Assembly (NCBI GenBank): GCA_947311845.1
Contig: CAMZMU010000080.1
Coordinates: 18,265,620 to 18,329,619 of the forward strand
Reading direction: 5' to 3'
Source of the DNA: Poa pratensis
Lineage: Eukaryota; Streptophyta; Magnoliopsida; Poales; Poaceae
DNA length: 64,000 nucleotides
The translations under genes and the position numbers were made by a program. The notes under the pieces are model-generated. The model did not search any database. It was not told the DNA's origin and worked only from the letters and a program-made list of their open reading frames with translations. Below, one piece after another: positions 1-11,928 of the stretch; the first letter of the stretch is position 1, and every line of letters starts with the position of its first letter.

Positions 1-752
1 CCGAAAGCTCATGTTTCGTTAAGGCTGGAGCCGAAACAGCCTAGGCCTTCTTTTGCTTCTTAATCTTTGATTAAAACAAAAGTCACTCAACCATGTCATG
101 ATTCAAGGTAAAAATATATATGAAATAGATACGCGTCGACGAGTAGATTTCATTCCCGTGATCGGTTTTGAGTTTGGTTGATTCTAATTTTGGATCGAAA
201 TTTGCACAACCTTTTCACGATTTTTTTCAAATTCGTCGCACTCAGTCGACGGTTTTAAATTTCCTTTCACGATTAGATGTGTCTCCCCGTTCCCCACAAC
301 TGTTACGTTGTAACTTTTTCGTTTCGGTGGACATATACTTATTTTCTGTAGCATCTATAGGAAAACACACATATTAGAGAGAAAAAATCAATATGTGCGT
401 GGAAACCAAAAAGTTACAACGTAAAAGTTGTGGGAATGGTGAGATACATCTACTCGTGAAAGGAAATTTCAAATCATCGACTGAGTGCGATGAATTTAAC
501 AAAATTCGTCGAAAATTTGTGCGAATTTCGATAAAAAATTAACAAGTTAGAGTCGACCAAACTCAAAACCGATCACGGGAATGGAACCTACTCGTCGACG
601 CACATATATTTAATATATATTTTATGTCAAATCATGACATGGTTGAGAGAGTTTTGTTTTAATAAAAGAATTAAGAAGGAAAATTAACCCTAGGCTATCG
701 TGAGCACGGTTTTGGCTCAGCCTTCACCAAACATGTACTTTTGGCCCAGCTA
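1..752. repeat. Long imperfect inverted repeat (foldback), left end outside the window
   Basis: The first ~345 bases reappear as an imperfect reverse complement between about 385 and 752, leaving a loop of about 40 bases near 345-385. Matched blocks include the ends (positions 1-31 against 722-752), the segment around 140-170 (CGATCACGGG on the other arm) and the innermost block that reads ACGTTGTAACTTTTT on both arms. Because position 1 is already paired, the left arm must continue upstream of the window. The right arm runs into LINE-like sequence, so this could be an inverted duplication rather than a classic MITE. Small reading frames inside the arms mirror each other and resemble nothing known. 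A transcript would fold into a long hairpin, a possible small-RNA source (inference). Confidence 0.8.
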
Positions 753-1265
753 ACGAAACTAAGAACTTCAAAGTACCCACCTCACAACCAAAGATGTGGC
801 GATACTCATTTTGCATCTCAACGACTTTGCCAAAACAATAGATTTCACTTTTAGGAAAGTTTATCTTAAGTCTCGAAAGTTGTTCAAAGAGAGACAAAAT
901 AAGTTTCATGTTAACAGCTTTTCAAGGTCGTGCTCAAGAAAAAAAATCATGTCATGAGCATACTAAAGAACTGATACCCCTCTGTCAAGTAGATGAGGTA
1001 TAAGACCCCTTATCTGGCCATCTTCATTTGATCTTATAATAAGAACTGCTAACATATCGGCAACAATATTAAAAAGACCAGGGACAACGGGTCACTATGC
1101 CTCCCTACTTTTAACGTCTATCATTAACGATCAATTTCATCATTCAAACAGATCCCAACACTACCTATCTAGACAAAACCCTTCGTTCTTAGAGCTTGTT
1201 GTAAAATGGACCATTTGACCTTATCATATGCCTTTTAAAAATCAAATTTGAAAAACACTCCATCC
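724..1265 (-). pseudogene. LINE (non-LTR) reverse transcriptase remnant
   Basis: Read on the minus strand, the fragment shows blocks typical of plant LINE reverse transcriptases in the expected order. First comes a KAYDKVKW-like block near 1235, then a YAHD sequence near 930 where active enzymes have YADD or FADD, then LKINFPKSE and CFG just after it. Several stop codons and frameshifts break the frame and the catalytic YADD is altered, so it cannot encode an active enzyme. No LINE 5' end, endonuclease domain or poly-A tail is visible here. The 3' side runs into the inverted repeat. The family assignment rests on motif order and is fairly secure; the subfamily is not determined. Confidence 0.7.
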
Positions 1266-1539
1266 ATTTTTTCCCATGGAGATCGTGGATGGTCTCATGT
1301 AGGATAACCATTCCTTCACAGTTAAAAAAAACCCATGGTGCGGGCCCAGACATGAGCAGGGTTGTTACCTGAGCAATGGAACCAAACCTAGGTACATCCG
1401 ACCCTCATAGCATATGGCGATCCAAGTGTCATTGCGACCCAAAAACATAAAGCACTCCCAGTCACATGATTTTGTCATTGCGATCCAAGATTTTGTCCCT
1501 CGACACCATCAAAATTTCATTTCAACACTAGTTTCCTAA

Positions 1540-1931
1540 TCTAAATGTGACGGTGTGAGGAATGACTTTAATTTTGTTGGAGAACGTGCTATGCAAAAAA
1601 AAAATCCTATACATATGCACATAACCAAGATCACTGTTGAGCTGCAGGCAATGGGTAATGTACCCTTGGCTACTTCCATGAAGTGGAAGACGATTGTAGT
1701 CGATGCCGATTCCCGCAGCTAGGTTATACCTCTCAGTCACAAGAACATTTCCAAACTCATATGCAATTTCAATCGTGCCGATGTACCGAAAGTAGTCGAT
1801 GTGGTCGACGCCAAGAATATGTCCTCGCCAAACCTCACACGATCAAGCGTCAAAGTGGACAACGCACCTTCGAGGTATCCACAAATGAGGGTGTAGTTTC
1901 ACCGTGCATGTTGCAAGGATCCAGTATGTAA
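1540..1931 (-). pseudogene. Unrecognised degenerate coding remnant
   Basis: On the minus strand the stretch carries protein-like sequence, with open frames of 70 codons on this strand and 82 on the other. It includes the peptide YEFGNVLVTERYNLAAGIG and a downstream segment with GSSQGYITHC. It is interrupted by at least one stop codon and has no convincing start codon or splice signals. I do not recognise the family. It lies between the LINE remnant and the microsatellite and copia LTR, so it may be a captured or transposon-derived fragment. Confidence 0.25.
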
Positions 1932-2022
1932 CGTCACGAGAAAACAACTTGATGAAGATCTTGAAGCTCCGGACTCGTACTCTAGATTTGATCTAAAGGA
2001 GGTAGATGATCTAGCAACACTC

Positions 2023-2086
2023 TGTGTGTGTGTGTGTGTGTGTGCATGTGTGAGAGAGGGAGAGGGAGAGAGAGAGAGAGAGAGAG
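2023..2086. repeat. Compound GT/GA microsatellite
   Basis: A (GT)n run at 2023-2044 is followed, after a short CATGTGTGA spacer, by an interrupted (GA)n run to 2086. Repeats of both kinds mutate quickly. It sits at the edge of the copia LTR remnant and may mark where that LTR is truncated. Confidence 0.95.
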
Positions 2087-2089
2087 GTG

Positions 2090-3386
2090 TGCGCGCCAGG
2101 TAGGACGCATGACGCTGGGCGCAGGCAACCAACAGAGGGTAGCAGGGGCGCAGGCATGGAGCTGGCTTGGTTGCGACTTGGCTTACTCCTTGGGCGCCCT
2201 TGCTGCCTATTTTTAGGGGGCAAAGGCTTTCTAGGTCCGCCGACCAAAACAGAATCCACCAGGACTTTAATTTGGCCAATCTAGGATAACCTTTTAAACA
2301 TTCTGGAACCTTCTAGAACCTTGTGATACCTTCCTATACCTCTCGGGACACTTCGGGATACTCCCTGGACAATACAGGACATCCGCAAGCCATTCCGCGA
2401 GATCACCCGAGACACTCTTAAATCCATTACCTCTCATTTTTCATAACTTAGTTGCGTTCCCAAATGTTGATTTATCGTTAAGCGTGTGATTCTTCAGGTT
2501 TCAAACTATGTGGACATGCCTAGAACACTTTCCGAACGATAACCAATACCGGGACCTACATCATCATAAGGGATTCTGCATAATCTACGAAGATCTTATT
2601 GTGTGAACCTTTTAGTAGTCCATTTACACTTTCTTTAGTTTGCCATACTTTACACAACCTAAGGTGAAACTTTATCGGTAACCCGCAATCAAAACTTGGA
2701 TCACTATACCTAGTTGCCCTCATTACGTGGAGTGTACTACTTTACTCATATTCCGTATTCCGATGTCCCACGTGACTAACTAATAGTCAGGTACCTGGTC
2801 AAGCAATGGTGGACGTCATAATAACAGAGTGGGGCTAGAGTATATATCTATATCACTGGAGGAGTAAATCCCAATCTTAACATATCTTATCCATGGGATA
2901 CTTTCTGATACACGTGGAAGATACTTCTGTGATCACCGAGTTATGGAGAGACGTTTGGTATCCTCACAAGTATACATCCGGTATATGACACTTGGATACT
3001 CTCATGGTCTAAGGATGTACAATAAACATGAGCACATACAATGAGAAATTACTGATAATGTATTTACATGGTATCTCGGAGTATATCTACTAGTCTATCC
3101 AACACTATGTTACACTTTAAAATGTGCCCTCATGATTATCAACATCCTCGTAATTCTTTCCTTAGGGCCATGGTTCGGAAAACTGAACCATCTAATAACT
3201 CATAAACCTGTCCAATGGCCTGACTAGGGATCTGGGTTAGAATTTATTATTCCACCCATGTAATTAGGTTTTCCCTGATTCTCCCACTGAGAACATATTA
3301 CAATTATAGCATAGAATATAAACTTAATCATTAAGGAAATAAAATGATAACCAGTTTATTATTACATCTAGGGCATATTTCCAACA
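2090..3386 (-). mobile_element. Truncated Ty1/copia LTR (Angela/BARE-like)
   Basis: The right end, on the minus strand, starts TGTTGGAAATATGCCCTAGA, the characteristic start of Triticeae Angela/BARE-type copia LTRs. Further minus-strand sequence fits the same LTR layout. The 5-base sequence next to the terminal CCAACA is AATTT. No matching left flank, primer binding site or coding region is found, so this is a truncated or solo LTR. The left border near 2090 is approximate, set where similarity fades into the microsatellite. Confidence 0.65.
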
Positions 3387-4435
3387 AATTTCATGGTCGT
3401 CGATGAGCGCTAGGCATGCCGATAAAAAATATTGTCTACCTAGAGTGATTGTGCACTCATTTAGTATGGTTGGCATCAAATACTCCCTCCGTATCAAAAT
3501 GTAAGATGTTTTAGATATTAAACATTTTTCTTATTAGGGTGTACCTAGGCACGTATTAGTGTGTGGATTCACTCATTTCAATATTTATGTGGTCCATATT
3601 GAAATATCTAAAACATCTTATATTTTGATACGGAGGGAGTAATAATTTACTCATATAGTCAATTAATTCCTTATATTTTGGAACTAGAAAATGATATAGG
3701 GAAAATTCAGTTAATTTCTATGGACAGTTGAGGCATACTTGAGAATTATTTAAAACTTATAGGAATTTATATTTGTTATTTATTGATTTACTTAATTATA
3801 GCACACTCAATAAAAATATTGAATGAATATATATTAAGTGTTTGTCTTAATTAAAACCCTTTTCATAAAATATTCGAAACATCTAGGTAGAGTGATTTAC
3901 ATAGTCAATTAACTTCTTATATTGTGGATTTAGGTAAATATTCAATTAATCTCTATTGTCCAGCCTATGCTTGCGAGTGAAAGATTTAAAACTTATGCAA
4001 ATTTATATTGTATGGTTTAATTGCATTAAATACAAAATATATCACATTAAATAAAGATTATGCATGAGATATATATATATTAAATGTTTACCGTAATGAA
4101 ATGGTCCTTTTGTGAAAATATTTGAATCTTTTATGTAGATTGATTGTGCACCCATTTAGTCTAGCCAACAAGAGAGAAATTTTTACCCCTATAGTAAATT
4201 AACTTATTATATTTTAGAAAATATAGATAGTACGATGATATTCAATGAAATAATATTGGCCAGTCGACGAGCACAAGATAACATTTAAGACCTTATCAAA
4301 ATAGATATTATATTGTTTAATGTCATTAAATGAAATATTTTTAGAATGCATTGAATAAATATTTTGCACAAATATATATTAAATGCTTTATGTCATTAAA
4401 GGTCCTTTTATGAAAATATTTGAACCCCCTACCCC
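3387..4435 (+). repeat. Degenerate tandem repeat of ~250 bp, 3-4 units
   Basis: Similar blocks recur about every 250 bases. One is GTGATT followed by a CATTTAGT-type stretch near 3450 and 4140. Another is AGTCAATTAACTTCTTATATT near 3905, with variants near 3660 and 4195. A third is AAATATTTGAA after CTTTT near 3870, 4115 and 4415. The first unit is interrupted by a Stowaway element. The last unit ends directly at the probable TATA box of the neprosin-like gene. Identity between units is modest, so unit borders are approximate. The array could be decayed promoter duplication or old transposon sequence. Confidence 0.55.
3481..3641. mobile_element. Stowaway-type MITE (161 bp with TA duplication)
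   Basis: The element has terminal inverted repeats CTCCCTCCGTATCAAAATGT and its reverse complement, flanked on both sides by TA (3481-3482 and 3640-3641), the target duplication of Tc1/mariner elements. It has no coding capacity. It lies within the first unit of the tandem array and therefore inserted after the array formed. Confidence 0.93.
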
Positions 4436-4443
4436 TATATAAT
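4436..4443 (+). promoter_or_regulatory. Probable TATA box
   Basis: TATATAAT lies 78 bases before the first ATG of the putative exon 1 and is followed by a C/A-rich stretch as in many plant leaders. It sits exactly at the end of the tandem-repeat array. The assignment depends on exon 1 being real. Confidence 0.45.
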
Positions 4444-4513
4444 ACACACACAGCCTACATATAGATATCACTTCATATCGAATGTGTATATCTTCATCTT
4501 TCACACAGAAAAA

Positions 4514-4612
4514 ATGTTTAGACTTACTGTATTTCGAGCAGTGATTGTTCTGTGTCTCTTTCGTAATGCACTTGAAAGTGGAGGTGTTCGGTTGTACCCT
4601 ACTATAGAAGAG
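4514..4612 (+). CDS. Putative exon 1 of a secreted protein (signal peptide), possibly of the neprosin gene
   Basis: An ATG at 4514 opens 33 codons ending at a GTAAAT splice donor at 4613. The peptide starts MFRLTVFRAVIVLCLF, a short basic start and hydrophobic core typical of a signal peptide, and continues to LYPTIEE. Plant neprosin-domain genes normally begin with a signal peptide and then an N-terminal activation domain (DUF4409). I could not find that domain between here and 9799. Linking this exon to the exons at 9799-11331 is therefore an inference from position, strand and the upstream TATA box. Alternatively it is the start of a separate, broken gene. Confidence 0.4.
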
Positions 4613-7600
4613 GTAAATTTATCATGATTCGTAATACCATTTATTTTGTATAAATATTATGTGGTGTGATGGACCAGTCTTTTCTTCAGGATGATAAGTC
4701 ATATTATGTCACGGTAGGGTTACAACAAAATCAATGATATGCTTGGGGTTGTCAATAGACAAGGGATTGGGGTAGAGAAATCGGTTTATAAAGAATTTAG
4801 ATCTTGTAGGGTTGGTAGTTGTAGGAAGATGTTATTTTCTATCCATCATGACAATATAGGTGGGGTTAGTAGGTCTGATGTTTACATTAAAAAAAATCTA
4901 GGATCTTTCCACTATATAATTTTATGTTTTTCATATCTTGGCACATTGGCATTGTCGTTACCATCTATTACTTATTTTCTTCCAACTCGTGTGTAGAATG
5001 TGACCTCTAGACGTTAATGCGGATCGGTTGGAATAACCACCATTTTCCTTTGCCTATATTTTTATTTCCTTCCAACCGCAGTGGTGGTTTTCAATAACCA
5101 GTATATAAACATGGACCGATAAATTTAAGAATGTGGAATAATCACTTGATAGAACCACCACAAACACATATCTATCTTGCAAGGAATAAAGGAATTAGTT
5201 GATTTACACTCCTCCTATAATAGTTGGATTCCACCAGATCATGGCACTGAAAAAATCAACACACTATGGTAGAGTCTACTCTCGAAGTTATTAAATATAT
5301 ACTAGCTAGTGCCACGGTAACAAATTTGAGAACAAAAGAACATTGGATTGAAGTTCCCTATATTAACATACATTTACCATTTTACTTTAAGGTAAATTAT
5401 TCACGGGCACAAGATTTAGTCCATGGTCCAGCAAAACTATTTGTGACAAGCCTGGAGTCAAACTCCATTGAAGCAATAATTTATGGACAACGTTCTAGTT
5501 CGTGGAATGAAGCCTATGTGAGTTATATTTTCTTATCTTCTTCTTGTTTCGTTAACTATTGTATCTGAGATTATACAAAAGAAAATTTTGAGGTGCAATG
5601 GCCATAATATATAGTATTTTAAAAATCTTCAATGGGTATAATGGTTTGGTTGTCTTTCGCAATATCATACAAATTCTAATGTTGTATCATTTTAAAATGA
5701 TCACACTTGTATATTTCATAGAACTCAGTGAAATGTACATTGCACTATACATACTTGATATTATTTGCAATTTCTTCTCCACAAATTTATATGTTTAACA
5801 ATATGAATGCCAAATCCCCACCACAATATAACAACACTATTGCCAATGTATTATGTTTGGCCAGGCCTAACATAAGGTCATGCTATCTGGTCGATGGGCA
5901 TACCTATGCATTTTTTATGTATTGTCATACCTATGCATTTTTTGCATGTACTAGTAAATTTTTTTCAAATGGACTAGGTCGTCATCGACTTCTTGGAGGG
6001 CTAGAATCAAAGTTGATATGTTATTGCTTAGGTTTAAGGTGACACAAGACATTACTTACAACATTTCTGTTATAGATAGATTATAATTGTGTCCCTTTTT
6101 CATGTAAATGAGCTTCTCATACCTCCTATAAATATTCTTCTATATATTAATATATTACCGTATTCTGAGCCTAGCCTACTGTATAATTATCAACAAAATC
6201 ATTTGTTTGATGATTTTAGCGAATGTAGAGTAACAAATATCCACAGAGAAAAATATAAAATGCAAAATTGTAAGCTTGAGCGGACATCACTTTGTGCTAA
6301 CCTACTTGACATAAAAGTGCAGATGAAATCATAGTTTAGTCTAAAGTAGCCTTTAGAGTCGTCCTATTATTTTTACCAATTTAACAATTTAAGAAAATGC
6401 TGGTGCAATTTGAGGTTATTATTATCTTTTTCTCAACAGAAATAGCAACATGTTTGGACCACCTCGTTGCATTTATCTACTATTTATAAATAAAATCATA
6501 TTATTTTAGTCCACAAGCGGGATTACCCATGTATTTGCGATTCTATATTTTTAATCATTTATTTATGTTTGAGATGTTTTTCAACATTTGTAAACCTTTT
6601 AAATTGTAGAAAACTATTAGCAAAATATGCCATGCAAAAGATAGTTGCCAACAAAAATCGGTTAGATATTTTCCCGTCCACATCGTTAGTTAACTATGTC
6701 ACTTGAAATACACAACATCGTTAGTTAACTATATTTCTTAGTTAACTATTAGTTAATATGTCGGAAATTAAAAGTTGCTCCCGAACTCATATGATCCTGC
6801 CAGAGTGAAACATTCGAAACAAATAGAAAAATATTTCCAAAAATTCTGATTTTTTTGTCAAGAAACATATTCAAATGTTCTAGATACGTGCAAAGTTTCG
6901 TGAACAAATGACACTTGTGGTGCTCTGTGCAAAAAAAAAAAATTGCCCAACATGAGATTCGAAAAAGCCTTTTTTAGAGCACTGATTTTGTCTTTTTGTA
7001 CAGACCACCAACAATGTCATTTCTGTTCGAAACTTTTTGCTCGTATTTAGAACACTTGTACATGTTTGTCTGTGATTTTTTTCAGAAATTTTTGAGTTGT
7101 TTTACTTTTTTTTTTTTGAGTTTTGTAATCGGGTAGGGGCAGGTGTGCTCGGGGGCCAAAACTGCACTCCCTTAGTATGTTCACTTAAATCTTCTCGTAA
7201 ATACATCATCCTACTATTAAGGATGTTATTTGACAGCAGAATATCGCCAATACTGTAGGATGTGGCTCGTCATAGAAAGCTATATTGTTTCATATTGATT
7301 ATTAGCCTTCCCTCTTCCACTTCTCGTATCTATTAGTGTCAAACAAGTAAAACCCAAGCATTGATATGTGTACCTAAACCTTAGTTTTCTTACTCCACTC
7401 ATTACTCTCACACGTGTACATTTGGTCACTTAGTCAATAGGCTCAATATTGCATATTCATCTAGAACCGCTTAAGTATTCTTCACACACTTAAGTCATAA
7501 CTTTTTGTCACATCAATATTAATTGTTAGACAATTTAATGGCTAATTTTACATGAAGGATTGTTGTTGTCTACCTTTATTTCCTATCTGGAATAAAGTTA

Positions 7601-9798
7601 TAAAATGTTATAGTGAAGAAACACATGATCAATATGTCATTGATTATGTATCCTACATTAAAAAAAAAACCACATGAGGATGGTGGGTACAAACTATAGA
7701 TTTTTATATTGAGGATTACTCGATCAGCTAAAAAATAAATAGATAATCTGCATGGCAAATTTTGAATATTTTTCCATTATAAATCGTAAAATATTTATTA
7801 AAAATATGATCTACTGATACTGAGTACACATGGTTGATCATTTTTTGGAATTTTATACGTTAGTTTGATTCCGAATCACGTTTTGATGAATGGTGTATCG
7901 GGTTTATTCATGGTTTACGTACAATTGTTGTTGTGCTACTGACTGAATAAATGATCTCGCTCGTAAGAAGGAAAGCCAGCATTAATAGGGATGTTTACTT
8001 CATATTTCAAACCTATATTCTCCTACAATATCCTCTTGTCTCAAAAGGGCCCATTGCATTTATACATACAATACGATTATATTCCCTTCGCGCAATCTGC
8101 TCGCTTGCACACATACCACGTTTGGCGTTGATCAACTGTTTCTCTTTCCAACATCATCCATGACATGTATGTTGTCCTCAAAGCTCTGACTATCTCCAAT
8201 AAACCACCTCTTTCTTGTATCTAGTATTAAGTGGCCGTGGAGGCGTGGACTCGTTCATGCCTCTGCTCGTCTTTGTTGTGACATGTCATACTTTTTTCTA
8301 CTGATGTCTGTCACATGTATATTATACATCTAAGCAACCCCTTAATTTTATGCATATGTAGTGTTCCTTTTTAACACTGGTCATCATTATGTACATACCA
8401 CATATCATTGATTGAACAAGAAACTGCTAATTGATTTGTTTTGTTCCAGAATTCTATCTTACGTTGAACTTTGTACATAAATTCAACTAATTGATCTTTC
8501 ATATATAACTTTTTATTACGTTTAGCTACAATTCAAATAGCACATGTAAAAACTGATTGTCAATCTCCTTTTATTTTGTTGTTAATTTCATTTTGAACAT
8601 TTTTCCGAAATTTAGATATTTTATACTACATACACATTTCCTTTCGTAAAATAAATTTATATCTCTTATTATTTTTTAATCTAATATCAAATTTTAAAAA
8701 TAGAGTTGTATTTTTTTGTCCACTTAATAAGAGTTGTACTATTTATGCACCTAGTATGTATGGTGCATGCATGTAAAGGATCAGATTCATCTACAAAAGC
8801 TAAAATATTAACCTAACATTTCCCCATGATCATGTCGTACGGTGCACATATAATATAGCCTATGTGGATGAAAGGGCTGTATTCATTTTTTTTACTTTAA
8901 TAAAGTAACAGATGGAAGAATGAAGTTTGACATATGTATACCGTGAACACACATAACCAAGAGAACATATATCATATTTTTCGTTTCAACATGTATTGTC
9001 AATTGAAGTGTGTCTCATACATGGCATTGCCCCTATTTATTCCTTGAGACAGTTTTATCAATGATGTAAATAGAAGACTATATGTAGGATAGTTAATGCA
9101 ACAATTTTTTGGCACCATAACTTGACGTTGATAAAAGGCACATCTTTATGAAACTTAGCAACATGATTATACAAGTTACTATAAATGTTGATAAAAAGGT
9201 ACAATGTGTTGAATATATACTCGTTATAATTTTGTAGTAATGTCTCTTCATGTTTCTTGTTTTTTTCTAAATTTCTTGTACAAATTATTATACTCCCCAG
9301 CATGATACGATGTGCATGTGTACTTTATTGTTAATCATCCGAGTGTGCTTTCGATTTGTGGTAACATGGTTGTAAGTTTATATAAGAATGTCAAGTCTTT
9401 ACTAGTTGAAAAGATGGCATGGAACTTTCCTTAGGAGCCCATAGCCAGATTGACTTTGGAGAAACAAAATAAATACGAGAATGAGAACATGAGGTATATT
9501 GTGGACATGTTAGCATGGAAAGAAGTAAATTAATTGGCCTAATGGTGCCTAGAACTTATATAATGACTGGACAAGCTATTCCATCACTTATACCATATTA
9601 CCTTATGTTGTCTTCATTCACGGATTTTAATACAATATCAAACAATGTATAAGTTGTGGAGTATTTTTCAAGAAAATTTAGCTGAACAACGAAGTATTGC
9701 CCTGAGTTTTGGGATGTTTTCTGGTTTAAGCATTATTCATTTGTACAAGTCTCCAATTCTCTAGGTGTTGTGTTGTTTATTCTGCTTTCATTCTTCAG
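4613..9798 (+). other. 5.2-kb interval between putative exon 1 and the neprosin exons; no confident exon
   Basis: This AT-rich interval contains one clear MITE (about 6772-7165) and short frames I do not recognise. The best is 5266-5535 on the plus strand, about 90 codons containing SNSIEAIIYGQRSSSWNEAY and ending at a plausible GTGAGT donor at 5518. It could be an exon, but I cannot match it to a family. Near 5909-5946 an 18-base block (CATACCTATGCATTTTTT) occurs twice. The remainder shows no genes that I can support. It may be a long intron enlarged by insertions, or the remains of lost N-terminal exons. Confidence 0.4.
6772..7165. mobile_element. MITE-like foldback element (~390 bp)
   Basis: Bases about 6830-6935 match the reverse complement of about 6985-7090. 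Shared words include AAATTCTGA, TGTTCTA-ATACG and AAAGTTTCG in the same order, with outer ends related to CTCCCGA on the left and TCGGGGG on the right. A T-rich tract lies in the right arm. There is no coding capacity. The superfamily and exact ends are uncertain because no clean target duplication could be fixed. Confidence 0.6.
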
Positions 9799-11331
9799 TT
9801 TGTAGGACACCAAACACCATCTAGCGGGCCTGGCGATGACTACTATGGCTTACATGCCACCATGGATGTGTATGGCCATGAACTAAAACCTGGTCAGTGG
9901 AGTTCCACTACGTTTTGGATATCTCATGATGGAGATGGTAACACTTCAAGCCTTAACTCGATTCAAGTTGGTTGGCATGTAAGTGTCATGTTCTCTCTTC
10001 TTTCAAAATATCTCAATTAAATTATCCATAGTGTATGGCAGAAAGGCTTCATGCCAACAAGAAAATGTCAGAAACCTCATTGATCTCAAATTAAATTTGC
10101 ATAACTTAACTTAGAGCATTAACAAAAATATTTGAAATAAAAAATCCGTTAGAAAATTTCACATATGCGTTGGGCAAGTCTACATGTACAAATTGCGTTG
10201 TTTTCTCAGTTTGAAGAGAAAAAAAGGGAGTTTTCTAATTCTAAAACTTATGGGGACTTTGGAGTGGAGTCAAACGTCAGCACTCATACAAGTATGGTTT
10301 ACTGCTTGTCTGGTTGTAAATGGCACAACCAGATGATTTACCTTACATTTATTGTGGATATTTTTGTCACATCTTACACATTTTTAAAATTTGCATGTGA
10401 AACAAAGATTTATATCTTATGTGTACCCTTTGTTTAACAGATTTTTCCAGATCGCTACAGCGACTCCCAACCTCACTTCTATATCGGTTGGACGGTAATG
10501 TGATAATGATGCTATGGCTTATGCTTTAACAAATGATCTTACCATTTTCTTGCAAAAAAGTATCTTACTCCCATAAAAATATACACATTGTTATAAGTTT
10601 TTTGACCCACACACAAAAATATATGTAACAGGGAGATGGATATGATAAAACTGGTTGCTACAACATGGATTGCCCTGGTTTTATAGGCGTGAATGGCTCG
10701 GTTATAGCTCCAGGTGATGCTATACATCCAGCTTCTATTGTACCAGGTGGACCTGTACAAAATATCACTATCAAGGTGAATAAGGTAAGAGTTGTAAATT
10801 TTTGGTATTCATTTCACGACTATATTATTTCCCTGGTAAAAACCTACCGCATGGCTAATAAAGGTGTATAATTTATTTATAAGCTAAAAAATGGTCCTTA
10901 CTTACAATCAAAGGTATAAATTAAATATGAAGGGTCTTAACCTAAACCTCAATCCATTGCAGGACAAAAAGACTGGAGACTGGTGGGTTTATTACGGCTT
11001 CAACACCATCCCCACAGGGGTTGGATACTTTCCAAAGTCGTTGTTCAGCAACTTGGCACAAAAGGCAACCAGAATGAGTTTTGGTGCGTTTGTCAGATCT
11101 AAAAATGAGGTTCCAACTCCTCCAATGGGTAGTGGTGACCTCCCAAATGGTGGAATGGGCCACGCCGCATCATTCACTGACCTTCAACTCATTGATCAGG
11201 AGGGAAATAGCAGCCCAATCATGGCAGACTTACCCAAGATAGTTACTGATGAAAAATGCCACTCTATTATTCCTATCGATCATGCTGGATGTCTTTATGG
11301 TGGGCCTAGAGGATGCATTAGACAAGATTGA
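9799..11331 (+). CDS. Neprosin-domain (DUF239) protein, C-terminal four exons
   Basis: Four exons are read at 9799-9978, 10441-10494, 10632-10784 and 10963-11331. All have AG/GT borders and keep one frame for 251 codons, ending at TGA. The translation follows the neprosin domain in order: YYGLHATMDVYGHEL, SSLNSIQVGWH, a short exon with YIGWT, TGCYNMDCPGFI, WWVYYGFN, GYFPKSLF, MGSGDLPNGG. Neprosins are secreted glutamic peptidases, and many plant paralogues of unknown role exist. The two places where most plant homologues have Glu (IEAGW and FGGE) read IQVGW and SFGAF here, so activity is doubtful (inference from remembered family patterns). The N-terminal activation domain is not found. The intact splice sites and frame argue for a recent or living gene, the missing N-terminus for a pseudogene. 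Confidence 0.8.
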
Positions 11332-11739
11332 TAACCTGTTGAGAGCCATGTGTCACTGTAATGTTAGTTATCTAATAAAATTGCATGGATGGCAACAAAC
11401 TATTCGGAGAATATTCACTTGTTTACATTAAGTGGCAATAAGACTCTTGCTTGCAGCAAACATGCTTGTCTCATACTTAAATCGACCCATTAAATCGATG
11501 TATATGTTTTCATGTGAGGCGATGCGATCATTTTGTGTCTCCGATATCCTCACGTGCCACTAAGCAACACATGGTTATAAAATAAAAATACCTACTGGTT
11601 GCGATAGAAGGATATCAAATGCCCTCTCCGGTTAGAAGGCAAGACACCTTTTCCGAGTAGCGTGGCACACTCATGATCTATGGAGGCATAATCGACTACT
11701 ATGGGGAGTGCTAGCAAGTTAATTTAGCACGACGTCTAT

Positions 11740-11927
11740 GACACCAACCCCGCTACGCCGGAATACCTCCAGTGGTCGAAGAAGCCCATTATCTTGAGCC
11801 GAAAGGACCACCCTTACCACGTCCAAACCTGGGCAACATCGCGCTTGTCATTGACCCGCTGGCGTCCGGCTTTAACCAGGGATCTTATTGACGGAGGAAG
11901 CGGCATGAACATCCTCTAAGTTGTGAC
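11740..11927 (+). pseudogene. Ty3/gypsy gag-protease junction fragment
   Basis: The translation shows a YLQWSKKPIILSRKDHP block, then GNIALVIDPLASGF and LIDGGSGMNIL, after an internal frameshift. This order (linker, then the DGGS retropepsin active site) is the same as in elements A and B further right. It is a short fragment with no LTR of its own attached. It ends just before a different element's LTR at 11929, so it was probably cut by that insertion or by deletion. Confidence 0.7.
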
Positions 11928-11928
11928 G

